This document shows positions 25,957-34,088 of a stretch of 64,000 nucleotides of DNA, one piece after another (position 1 is the first letter of the stretch; each line of letters opens with the position of its first letter). The position numbers were made by a program, and so were the translations under genes. The notes under the pieces are model-generated. The model had not been told where the DNA came from and did not search any database. It was given only the letters and a program-made list of their open reading frames with translations. The DNA comes from SW132 sp038150125 (GTDB lineage: Bacteria; Bacteroidota; Rhodothermia; Balneolales; Balneolaceae): the NCBI RefSeq assembly GCF_038150125.1, contig NZ_JBBVMF010000011.1, positions 1 to 64,000 of the forward strand. Reading direction: 5' to 3'.

Positions 25957-27351
25957 TTACTGGCCAATCTGTCGCTCTACTTTTTGACGATATTTTTCAT
26001 AAAGAGCGCGATGAGCATCGGTCATATCAATTGCCCGCCCCTGGATATAGGCCTGCTCAATTTGAGTGCTGTACTCTACGGGGTTGCCGGTTGTGATCAG
26101 CAGTGTGGCGTCCTTGCCTGTTTCAAGTGACCCGACTCGATTATCAATACCGAGGATTTGGGCCGGTGTAAGTGACACAGCTCGGAAGGCTTCATCAAAT
26201 GTTAGGCCGAATGCTACAGATGCACCCGCATCATTTGCCAACCGGAAAGTGTAAGGAGCACTCGATCCGCCGGCAATGGCATATGTAACGCCTGCAGCCT
26301 CAAGCTTGGCCGGGAGCCTGTATTGATCATCATATGCCTCCCAGTCACGGTCTGGTGCATCGAGCACTTCAGTAATAATCACGGGTACATTTTTTTCGAC
26401 CAGGAACTCCGAAATATAATGGGCATCACGTCCGCCCATAATGATAATCCGGAAGTTTTGATCCTCCGCCCAGGTTATCGCATCCTGGATTTCGCGCATT
26501 TCATCTGCTTCAACTACCACAGGTTGTTCACCACTGATCAATGCACCCATCGCTTCCAGGCGGGAGTCATTTTCGAGGCGCGGAGCATTCCCGTTGATGA
26601 ATGCCTGTTTCGCTTTATGGTACGCTTTGGCTTCGGCTACGAAATCGTGCAGGGCAAGCAGCTCATCGCCGTAATCGTCATCATCGGCAGAGGGCCAGTT
26701 GATCATCATACCGGTTCTGGAATCCAGTACCATATCGGCCCACGACCATCCGTCGAGCATCATAGTTGATGACTGTCCGGAGATGATGCCGCCGCCGGGC
26801 GTGGTAATCGCAGTGAGAACTCCGTTGGTTCTTGCCGTACCGATATGCCGGCTCTCGGGGTTGAATGCAATTTCAGGCGTAACATTAGGGTTGAAATCAC
26901 CCGTTTCGTTGATGTCGACCGTCATACCCACGGCGCCAATTTCAAAAATACCCATTCGCGTGTAGGCATCAATCATGCCGGGATAAATCTCTTTGCCGGA
27001 AACATCTACCCGTTCAGCTCCCATAGGAATCTGGACGTTTTGGCCAATTGCTGTGATTACGCCGTCTTCAAATACAATGGTGCCATTTTCGATAACGCCG
27101 TTGGAAACAGTATAAATGGTTCCGCCGGTAAGTGCGATTGGCTGACTTTGCGGCGGTGCAGGTGTCTGAGCGTTGGCAGATACAGTCATTATAAGGACGG
27201 TGATAAACGTCAACAGGGTGCCGGCAATTAGCATTGGCACCAGCCTGACGGACTGATCCGTATGAACGGCTGAGATTGAGTTTGCGTGGTTCATAGGGTT
27301 TGGGTTTTTGGTTATAAATTCGTTTGAACCTGCTTGATTTAGATGAGTCAT
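25957..27351 (-). CDS. Exported amidohydrolase-family protein lacking the HxH metal motif
   Basis: 464 aa. A hydrophobic signal segment (about residues 38-61, ending TVSANAQ) precedes the amidohydrolase composite domain: ALTGGTIYTVSNGVIENGTI, then EIYPGMIDAYTRMG where active members have PGxIDxHxH; here the two His are replaced (AYT). C-terminal VGSLETGKDATLLI is the normal urease-like small beta domain. The ATG overlaps the stop of the 984-aa gene upstream by one base (TAATG), implying translational coupling. An alternative start at Met20 (27294) would give a more typical signal peptide. Probably periplasmic; catalysis is doubtful without the HxH ligands, so it may be a partner subunit. Confidence 0.83.
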   Translation of the reverse strand: MTHLNQAGSNEFITKNPNPMNHANSISAVHTDQSVRLVPMLIAGTLLTFITVLIMTVSANAQTPAPPQSQPIALTGGTIYTVSNGVIENGTIVFEDGVITAIGQNVQIPMGAERVDVSGKEIYPGMIDAYTRMGIFEIGAVGMTVDINETGDFNPNVTPEIAFNPESRHIGTARTNGVLTAITTPGGGIISGQSSTMMLDGWSWADMVLDSRTGMMINWPSADDDDYGDELLALHDFVAEAKAYHKAKQAFINGNAPRLENDSRLEAMGALISGEQPVVVEADEMREIQDAITWAEDQNFRIIIMGGRDAHYISEFLVEKNVPVIITEVLDAPDRDWEAYDDQYRLPAKLEAAGVTYAIAGGSSAPYTFRLANDAGASVAFGLTFDEAFRAVSLTPAQILGIDNRVGSLETGKDATLLITTGNPVEYSTQIEQAYIQGRAIDMTDAHRALYEKYRQKVERQIGQ

Positions 27352-30305
27352 TAGTCTGCCTCCAGCATAAATTGAATGAGCTTTGCGCGCTCTTCGTGAA
27401 TTCGTTGCCGGAGCTGCGCGTCTGTTTCCAGATCGAAGTATTTGCGGCCATCAATCCAGGTCTGCTCAGCTTTTGTTTGGGTTGAAAGCGGGTCGTCGCT
27501 CCAGATTACAAAATCTGCGTGTTTGCCTGGTTCCAACGATCCTACGTATTCATCAAGCCCCAGAACTTTAGCTGTGTTGATGGTAACCAGCGCAAGCGCG
27601 TCTTCGGGTTCCATACCGGCATGTACCATCTTGGCAGCTTCCCAGTTCATGCGGGAAGCAATCTGACTGTTGTCTGAGTGGAGTGAGGTCAGGACGCCCG
27701 CCTCAGTTAGCAGCCTTGCATTAAAAATAGTGCCGTCGTAGGCTTCAATTTTAAACGATGACCAGTCTGACCAAACGGCAGCTCCCGCTCCGTGCTCAGC
27801 CAGTTCGGGCGCAACTTTATACGCTTCAACTGCATGATGGAAAGCCTTAATTTTAAAATCAAATGATTCTGCAAGCCGCATCAGTGCAAGGATTTCATCT
27901 TGCCTGTAGCTGTGAGACTGTACCAGGATATCGCCATTTAGAATATCAACGATAGCTTCCATTCGTAGGTCTCGTCTTGGGGGGATTCCTTTACCTGATT
28001 CATTCCATTCATTCCATCGGGCTTCATAATCGCGGGCCTGTGAGAATCGGTCTGCTATAATGTGCTGTGTTCCCATCCGGGTTTCAGGGTAGCGATCGCT
28101 TCCTACTCGCTTGGGATTTTCACCCAGTGCAAACTTGACAGTACGCGGTGCATTTTCAAAATTCAGATCATGAGAGAGCGCTCCCCATCGTAATTTGATA
28201 GGTGCATTCTGCCCACCAATCGGGTTGGCCGAACCATGCATCACGTGGGTAGTAGTGAGCCCGCCGGCGAGCTGCCGATACATCCAGATGTTGTTAATAT
28301 TCAGTACATCGGTGATCCTCACTTCAGGGACAATGGCGTTACCAACTTCGTTGACGGCATCTGTTCCGGAGTGAATGTGCGGATCAATAAGGCCGGGCGT
28401 AACGTGTTTGCCCTCGGCATCAATGATGGTGGCTCGTCGCGGGGCGTTTAAATTCTGCCCAACTTCTGCAACTTCACCGTCGCGCATCAGGATATCTGCG
28501 TTTTCAAGAATTCCCTGTTCTCCCATTGTCCAGATCGTTGCATTTCTAACTAATAATGAAGACGGCTGCTCAGGAATAGATTCCAGTCCGTACTCCATCG
28601 CTGGCCGGATGTCGGCAAGTTCCAATGTTCGGTCGGGAAATGAGACTGCTTCGGGAGCTTCTGTGTCAGCTGTTGATGATCTGGTTGCGGTCCATACAAC
28701 GCGCTGGCCTTCAGGCAGCACGGCCCAGCCGCTAAGCTCATCACCGGATAGCGATGCTGTGACCCTCGTGGCCCCATCCATATCGTCGCCGGAAAGCGAA
28801 AATCCGAACCGGCCTGACAGGTCGTGAAAAGAGAGGGACGAAAATTCAACCTCTTCGTTATTAATCATCATGGAGCCTTCTGGGCTGCCAGGCGTACCGG
28901 AAATGGTGAAATCACCGTTCAGCATTGAATTTGGTGAAGTCGCTGTCCATTCGCCCCGAACATCGGTGGCGGCTGCCGGGTTTACACGGTAAAGCTGACC
29001 ATCAACCCAAACATCAGTGATTGAGCTTTCATGCTCAAACAGATCGCCGTTGCTAATAATAAAGCTGGCGGCTTTTCCTTCCTCAAGTGTTCCATGAGTA
29101 CTGCCGATTCCCAGCAGATTGGCAGGATTTACTGTCAGGGCGGCAAGAGCGGTTTCAGAATCAAGGCCCGCATGAACGGCTTTACGGATATTTGGGAGTA
29201 CGTTTTTGAAATCCTCCATGCCGCTGGTGGTCAGGGAGAATTCAATTCCGGCTTCAGCAACCCGGGCTGGGTTTTCTGGTGCGAGATACCAGTGGCGAAG
29301 GTCTGCGAGATCCTCGTCCATTGCGTCTTCGGGCGTATCGACATCCGGTTTTTCGGGAAATTCGAGCGGTAAAATCATTGGTATATCGTATTCGGAGATA
29401 TAGTCAAGAATACGGTATTCATGACCGCTGCCCCGAATCCATGGTGTAATACTAAATTCTTCTGAAAACCGTATACTTCTGATGACTTCTTCGTCACTTT
29501 CTGCGGCAAAAAGAAGCGGTTGGTTTCCGCGTGCTGCATCCACGAGGGCTTCCAGGGCGGCGTTAGATTCAGGCCGCTGCAGCCCCCGGGGGCTGGATTC
29601 GTAGGCGCTGTGTGCGCGACCATACCAATCAGCATCAAGGAGTGTCTGCCGGATAAAAGAAATTGCGCCCATGTCGGATGTGGGATAGCCATAGCCAAGG
29701 GCCCAGCTACGGGTCAGGTCAACTGCCTGGGCAACGTTGGGGCGAACGACACGCTCTGAAACCTGACCCTCACCAAGACTCATTATAGCTGTTTCCCCCT
29801 TGAAGATGCCCAGGGGCGGCACTGACAATGCTGCCGTGAATCCCTGGTTCCGGAGGGCTTCGCTGCCATCATTTTCGAGTTCGTACTCGCCGGTAGCAGA
29901 TAAATGAGCTCTGAGCTGTACGTTCCAGGAAAGATTTCCCCGGTCGAGCTCTTCGCGTGGATCTTGCTGACCGATTTCAGTATAGGGATCGATGAAACCC
30001 GGTGTAAAGGTATGGCCGGTCATGTCCCAGATGCGGGCGTCAGCAGGCGGATTAACACGGCGGCCAACAGATTCGATAACTCCGTCTCGAATAACAAGTG
30101 TTGCATTTTCCAGGACTTCTCCTGGAGCAACAATAATTGTAGCGTTCGTAAAAGCGTGAACGGTTGGGGGATTCTCATCCATGCCCAGTGTGGGTGCCGT
30201 TGTTTGTGCTATTGCGCCAAGTGGCAGAAGCATGATGGCGCTGAGCAAAATGAGCAGTTTTTGAAAGAGCAGATCTAAAGAGAATCGGCTGTGTCTGTTT
30301 TTCAT
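27351..30305 (-). CDS. Exported tandem amidohydrolase-family protein
   Basis: 984 aa from ATG 30305 with a signal peptide ending near LLPLGAIAQT. Two amidohydrolase modules are fused. Module 1 (about residues 45-440) opens with AFTNATIIVAPGEVLENAT and has GFIDPYTEIG, lacking the HxH motif. A beta-rich linker follows (about 450-570). Module 2 (about 585-970) opens with LLVRNATIWTMGEQGILENA and has an intact GLIDPHIHSG (His about 643 and 645), FHHAVEAYKV and LHSDNSQIA, so it is probably the metal-dependent catalytic half; it ends with VGSLEPGKHADFVIWSDDPL. Imidazolonepropionase-like relatives hydrolyse cyclic amides or peptides; substrate unknown. First gene of a two-gene operon. Confidence 0.87.
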   Translation of the reverse strand: MKNRHSRFSLDLLFQKLLILLSAIMLLPLGAIAQTTAPTLGMDENPPTVHAFTNATIIVAPGEVLENATLVIRDGVIESVGRRVNPPADARIWDMTGHTFTPGFIDPYTEIGQQDPREELDRGNLSWNVQLRAHLSATGEYELENDGSEALRNQGFTAALSVPPLGIFKGETAIMSLGEGQVSERVVRPNVAQAVDLTRSWALGYGYPTSDMGAISFIRQTLLDADWYGRAHSAYESSPRGLQRPESNAALEALVDAARGNQPLLFAAESDEEVIRSIRFSEEFSITPWIRGSGHEYRILDYISEYDIPMILPLEFPEKPDVDTPEDAMDEDLADLRHWYLAPENPARVAEAGIEFSLTTSGMEDFKNVLPNIRKAVHAGLDSETALAALTVNPANLLGIGSTHGTLEEGKAASFIISNGDLFEHESSITDVWVDGQLYRVNPAAATDVRGEWTATSPNSMLNGDFTISGTPGSPEGSMMINNEEVEFSSLSFHDLSGRFGFSLSGDDMDGATRVTASLSGDELSGWAVLPEGQRVVWTATRSSTADTEAPEAVSFPDRTLELADIRPAMEYGLESIPEQPSSLLVRNATIWTMGEQGILENADILMRDGEVAEVGQNLNAPRRATIIDAEGKHVTPGLIDPHIHSGTDAVNEVGNAIVPEVRITDVLNINNIWMYRQLAGGLTTTHVMHGSANPIGGQNAPIKLRWGALSHDLNFENAPRTVKFALGENPKRVGSDRYPETRMGTQHIIADRFSQARDYEARWNEWNESGKGIPPRRDLRMEAIVDILNGDILVQSHSYRQDEILALMRLAESFDFKIKAFHHAVEAYKVAPELAEHGAGAAVWSDWSSFKIEAYDGTIFNARLLTEAGVLTSLHSDNSQIASRMNWEAAKMVHAGMEPEDALALVTINTAKVLGLDEYVGSLEPGKHADFVIWSDDPLSTQTKAEQTWIDGRKYFDLETDAQLRQRIHEERAKLIQFMLEAD

Positions 30306-30430
30306 GTTCAATTGATTTAAATCAGGGATTTACAAGTGGAGTTGAGATGAAAATATAACTTCTGAAGAGATTTAAACATTCGGTATGATGATTATTTTTG
30401 CCTTGTGGCGCGTCTATTTTTATAAATAAA

Positions 30431-30634
30431 CTGAGTTCAATTTAAAAAAATGGCAAAAAAAACAGTCCAAAATGGGCGTCATCTCGCACGTGATGCGTGA
30501 TCTACTGTCCTTAACAAAGGCAGGAGATACCACGCCGAGGCGTGGCATGACATAAATGACGACGAATTAACTTAACTAACGCCTATTTTGGACTGTTTTT
30601 GTTGATATCCAATAAATTATTGAATCGAACTCAG
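30431..30634. mobile_element. MITE, copy 1
   Basis: About 204 bp beginning CTGAGTTCAATT and ending AATCGAACTCAG, a terminal inverted repeat with one mismatch. An inner inverted repeat, AACAGTCCAAAATGGGCG on the left and CGCCTATTTTGGACTGTT on the right, would pair as a second stem. A near-identical copy (about 88 percent by eye) lies at 42313-42524. No coding capacity, so movement would need a transposase supplied elsewhere. Sits about 125 bp upstream of the amidohydrolase operon start. Confidence 0.85.
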
Positions 30635-30739
30635 GTAATTTGATCTATTTAATGAAAATAGGATAAGATAATCACGGGTAAAGCTAAAATTTGTAAATAG
30701 GTGAGGTCTTTTGTGATGGCACGATTTTCAAGTATAGAG

Positions 30740-30895
30740 TCAGAGTAAGACCCAGGAGAGTGTCAGCAGTATTAAAATCCAAACGCTGACTTTAAACCAG
30801 ACAGACTGTTTTGGGAATTCATATCCGCAAATGGGGCACTGTTCAGAATCTGCATCAACGTCCACGGCACATCCGGGGCACTTAATTTTTTTCAT
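30740..30895 (-). CDS. Zinc-ribbon plus transmembrane small protein
   Basis: 51-aa open frame. The first half is a compact zinc ribbon with two CxxC pairs: KCPGCAVD (Cys6, Cys9) and EQCPICGYEF (Cys20, Cys23). The second half is one hydrophobic helix, VWFKVSVWILILLTLSWVLL, ending at the stop. Such ribbon-plus-helix proteins are common small membrane proteins without known roles. No overlapping alternative gene is present; good internal structure argues that it is real. It lies between a MITE and a pseudogene. Confidence 0.65.
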   Translation of the reverse strand: MKKIKCPGCAVDVDADSEQCPICGYEFPKQSVWFKVSVWILILLTLSWVLL

Positions 30896-30988
30896 GTTAT
30901 ATTAAAATGTATAATTTGCTTTTAAAAACGCTGATAACAAAATAATAGGTTATACGTAGGAAAGTGAAACTAAAAAAAATTAGGTATT

Positions 30989-31186
30989 ATGGCAGGACAA
31001 TGATCAGGTGGTAATGTAATCGCGGCGCTGTGCAGTTTTTTTATTCCCGGCCTGGGGTAGCTGCTCCAGGGAAGGCTTCTTATGGCAATCATAATGTTTG
31101 TTGCCGCTGGCGCTCTTTGGATCGTTTTACTGGGATGGGTTATTCACCTATGGTCGATACTTGATGCTGCAAAATTTAAGGCTTAG
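30989..31186 (+). pseudogene. Small membrane protein gene with two in-frame stops
   Basis: One 66-codon frame from ATG 30989 reads MAGQ, stop (TGA), SGGNVIAALCSFFIPGLG, stop (TAG), LLQGRLLMAIIMFVAAGALW, then IVLLGWVIHLWSILDAAKFKA and a normal TAG. The second stop falls exactly where Gln is expected in the PGLGQLLQGR motif of small TM2-like membrane proteins (CAG to TAG), and the first falls where Trp fits (TGG to TGA). No frameshift is present. Both are transitions, so a recently inactivated gene is likely; a strong terminator still follows it at 31225. Confidence 0.7.
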
Positions 31187-31224
31187 GCTGCATCTAAAAG
31201 AATAAAAGCTGTAGTCATTAAAGA

Positions 31225-31294
31225 GGGCAGGGCACCGGTTTACCAAAATAGTCAACCTGCTGATTTGGGGTCACCGGTGCCTGCCCAGTTTTTT
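31225..31294 (+). terminator. Strong intrinsic terminator
   Basis: GGGCAGGGCACCGGT and ACCGGTGCCTGCCC form a 13-14 bp GC-rich stem around a loop of about 40 nt and are followed by a T-rich run (AGTTTTTTCT) on the plus strand. It matches the end of the small membrane-protein pseudogene upstream; the porin gene on the other strand ends just beyond it. Confidence 0.75.
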
Positions 31295-31327
31295 CTAAGT
31301 GGATAGATTATAAACGCGCAGGTCCGT

Positions 31328-32020
31328 TTATAATGTGATTCCCGCAACTATGTAAAATTGCTCAGAGTCTGGGTTGTATATTACGGCACCGTTTAAGGGC
31401 AAACTGAACGAGTCAGTAATGACAATATCTTTGCTGGTTCCGATACCCAGGTTAACCAGCGCAAAGTCGCCGTCAGTTGAATGCCATCCGTCACCGGCAC
31501 CTATAAACAAGTCGGCTGCGCCAGCAGAGTAACCCGCTTCAAAATACATATCCTCACCGAGTGAACCGGCAGACGTTGCTTCGTTAAAGATGTAATTACC
31601 GGCAAGTGACAGGTCGCCGATTGAATATCCGAGATTAAGCTCTAAAGCGTGACTGTCTTCTTCACCATATGGTGAGCCAGGGTAGTAATAATCTGTCAAC
31701 CCAAGACTCAGGCCAAAATCGAAGCTATAGGAGGTGTAGAGGTCCATTTCCTGGAATCCGGGTGAGCCGGCATTGCCGTCAATTCCCTGTGAGCCCCAGG
31801 CGCCGATGGCAAATCCGCCCGCTGTAAATTCAACGGATGGCTGGATGGACGGGCCCGAATAAGCAATGCCTCTGAAAACATACGTGCTATAGAGGTCTAC
31901 GCCGGTCGAGAGTTCCTGGGCTTTGGCATCATCCGGTTTTAAAAAGGCCATTAGTATGATGGCGAAAGCAGCGATTCCGGTAATCTTAACTATTTGTGGT
32001 ATTGATATATTTGTTTTCAT
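31328..32020 (-). CDS. TorF-family putative porin (TIGR02001-like)
   Basis: 230-aa outer-membrane beta-barrel. A signal segment ends DDAKAQELS; the mature start STGVDLYSTYVFRGIAYSG is the TorF/TIGR02001 signature, followed by alternating amphipathic strands (MDLYTSYSFDFGLSLGLTDY, ALELNLGYSIGDLSLAGNY) and a C-terminal FYIVAGITL ending in a hydrophobic residue, as barrel proteins do. These porins are often next to ammonium transporter genes, as here (118 bp downstream of amt on the same strand), which suggests a role in passage of nitrogen compounds across the outer membrane. Confidence 0.8.
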   Translation of the reverse strand: MKTNISIPQIVKITGIAAFAIILMAFLKPDDAKAQELSTGVDLYSTYVFRGIAYSGPSIQPSVEFTAGGFAIGAWGSQGIDGNAGSPGFQEMDLYTSYSFDFGLSLGLTDYYYPGSPYGEEDSHALELNLGYSIGDLSLAGNYIFNEATSAGSLGEDMYFEAGYSAGAADLFIGAGDGWHSTDGDFALVNLGIGTSKDIVITDSFSLPLNGAVIYNPDSEQFYIVAGITL

Positions 32021-32067
32021 AGTGGTATTTAAAAATGGTTAATGATAGTTGGGTGAGTGATTCGAGT

Positions 32068-32116
32068 AACCAAAGGAGCACCATATCTTCAGTCTTAGGT
32101 GCTCTTTTTTGGGTTG
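32068..32116. terminator. Hairpin between amt and the porin gene
   Basis: AAAGGAGCACC and GGTGCTCTTTTTT pair around a 15-nt loop. The T run is on the plus strand, opposite to the genes, while the minus strand has only a short T run, so on the minus strand it may act as a partial attenuator or mRNA stabiliser between amt and the porin. Structure is clear; role is inferred. Confidence 0.5.
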
Positions 32117-32138
32117 ATAGTTTGTTGTTCAATCTGGA

Positions 32139-33581
32139 TTAAGCGGTAAACTGACCCAGTTCTGATGTTTTAACTGGTGAAAAGTCAGGATACGCCTGGT
32201 TACCGTGCTCGGAAATATCTAGACCATCGGACTCTACTTCAGGTGTTACCCGTACGCCGGCAATCGCCTTAATGGCGCCAAATACAGCAAGTGAGAAAAC
32301 AAATGTGACACTCAGAATGGCGGTTGTACCAAGCAGCTGAACGAGAAAGCTGGCTGGCGTAAAGATACCAACCGCGAGTGTTCCCCAGACTCCGCAAACG
32401 CCATGTACTGATATAGCGCCTACCGGGTCATCAATTTTAAGTTTGTCGAACATCAGGATAGCAAAAACGACGATCACACCGGCAGTAGCACCGACCATAA
32501 CAGCTCCGGTAAGAGAAATGACGTCGGCTCCGGCAGTAATACCCACAAGCCCGGCCAGGATTCCGTTAAGTGCCATAGGTGCGTCGAGGCTTTTCATCAC
32601 AACTTGCGTGGTGACCATGGATGCAAGGGCACCGGCACATGCAGCAAGCGCTGTTGTTACAAACACATAGGATACACCTGTAGGATCAGCGCTCAAAACA
32701 GAACCGCCGTTAAAACCAAACCATCCAATAAAAAGCAGAAAAACACCTACGGTGGCCAGCGGAATGTTATGTGCGGGGATGGCATATGTTTTCCCATCTT
32801 TGTATTTACCGGTCCGTGCACCAAGCAAGAGCACACACGCAAGGCCCGCTGCCCCGCCAACGCCATGAACAAGCGTTGAGCCTGCAAAATCATAGAAACC
32901 AAGCGAATCTAACCATCCTCCGCCCCACACCCAGCTTCCTGTCATGGGATAGCAGAGCCCGACAAGCAGAACGCCAAAAATCATAAATGAGGAGAGTTTA
33001 ATTCGTCCTGTAACGCAACCTGAAACAATCGTAGCAGCAGTTGCGGCAAACATCGCCTGGAAAATAAAATCAGACCAAATTGTCATATCCATTCCGTAGG
33101 CAGTTGTGAGCATTCCCACTGGATTAGATTCATCAAAACCAACGCCAAACCCTCCAAAGCCAAGGATTCCGTTAAAATCTCCCGGATACATAATTTGAAA
33201 GCCTACCAATGCATAGAGCAGAATACCCGAGCAGAGGATGAAGACATTTTTATAGATCACATTCACCGAGTTCTTCGACTGTGTGAGCCCGCTCTCGAGC
33301 GATGCAAAGCCAAGATGCATCAACAATACAAGGAAAGCTGCTACCAGTATCCAAAGGTTGTCTATCATAAATTTAACGTAGCCGGGTGAAGCCTGGAACT
33401 CTTCCATGGTCGTGAATTCCTGAATATCAGCAGCAGCAGTTGTTGTTGCAGCTTCTGTGTCTGCAACGGTTACTGTTTCAACAGCTTCAGAGACAGGTTC
33501 AGGGTGATCGCCGATCGCAACATATCCCACGCCCACGAAGAGAGTTAAAAGTAATAAGGTTGATTTAATGTATTTATTCAT
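32139..33581 (-). CDS. amt: Ammonium transporter, Amt family
   Basis: 480-aa ammonium channel. A cleavable N-terminal signal segment and an Ala/Thr/Glu-rich tail (about residues 25-65) precede eleven membrane helices. Family markers: FLVLLMHLGFASLESGLTQS with the first helix, DFAGSTLVHGVGGAAGLACV including one pore His, and IGWFGFNGGSVLSA; the second pore His region is AISVHGVCGVWGTLAVGIF. It carries ammonium/ammonia across the inner membrane. No glnK gene adjoins it; instead a TorF-like porin follows. Confidence 0.93.
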   Translation of the reverse strand: MNKYIKSTLLLLTLFVGVGYVAIGDHPEPVSEAVETVTVADTEAATTTAAADIQEFTTMEEFQASPGYVKFMIDNLWILVAAFLVLLMHLGFASLESGLTQSKNSVNVIYKNVFILCSGILLYALVGFQIMYPGDFNGILGFGGFGVGFDESNPVGMLTTAYGMDMTIWSDFIFQAMFAATAATIVSGCVTGRIKLSSFMIFGVLLVGLCYPMTGSWVWGGGWLDSLGFYDFAGSTLVHGVGGAAGLACVLLLGARTGKYKDGKTYAIPAHNIPLATVGVFLLFIGWFGFNGGSVLSADPTGVSYVFVTTALAACAGALASMVTTQVVMKSLDAPMALNGILAGLVGITAGADVISLTGAVMVGATAGVIVVFAILMFDKLKIDDPVGAISVHGVCGVWGTLAVGIFTPASFLVQLLGTTAILSVTFVFSLAVFGAIKAIAGVRVTPEVESDGLDISEHGNQAYPDFSPVKTSELGQFTA

Positions 33582-34088
33582 TGTAGAAAAGATTAATTGT
33601 GGTTGACTCGCTTAAAGTTCAATGGTGGATGGCGTATTGTCAAAATATTTTAAGTCAAAATTTGAAATATGGGTAATATATTAATCTAAATTAGAAAAGC
33701 GCTTTTATCTTGTATTGTGTTTCACGTCAAGCGCTTAAATAGAATTTCAGGAATAAAAATTTTTTTTCTTGTATCGAATTTTGAGAGTGAAACCGCTGAA
33801 TAGCTATACACTTGTTCATAAATTGAGGGTAATGTGTGACAGGTCTTGTATTGTTTAGGTTAGTTATTAAAACGAATGAATTTAATTAGAAAGAATCCTG
33901 TGTAATGTAGCTCATTGTTTTCGGGTTATGCTCGATGACGACGAGTATGGCACATAACATTTAAAACCGGGTTGATCAGGCAAGTATTGGTTCCCGGATT
34001 TTTCAGAAGGGGTTTAATTCCGTAAATTATAAAAGGCTGTTAAGGCAACTGAACCAAATATCATTTTTAAATCAAAAGATAGAGATAG
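33582..34088. promoter_or_regulatory. Divergent intergenic region upstream of amt and the site-2 protease gene
   Basis: About 500 bp without an open frame. Two AAGCGCTT-centred palindromes, AAAAGCGCTTTT near 33697 and AAGCGCTT near 33730, lie about 120-150 bp upstream of the amt start and could be a repeated operator. No sigma-54 type GG/GC element was found by eye on the amt strand. The remainder is AT-rich and featureless. Confidence 0.35.

Noticed and set aside
30989..31186. Programmed stop-codon readthrough or selenocysteine insertion in the small membrane protein gene
   Set aside because: No SECIS-like hairpin after the TGA and a second, different stop follows; simple inactivation is more economical.
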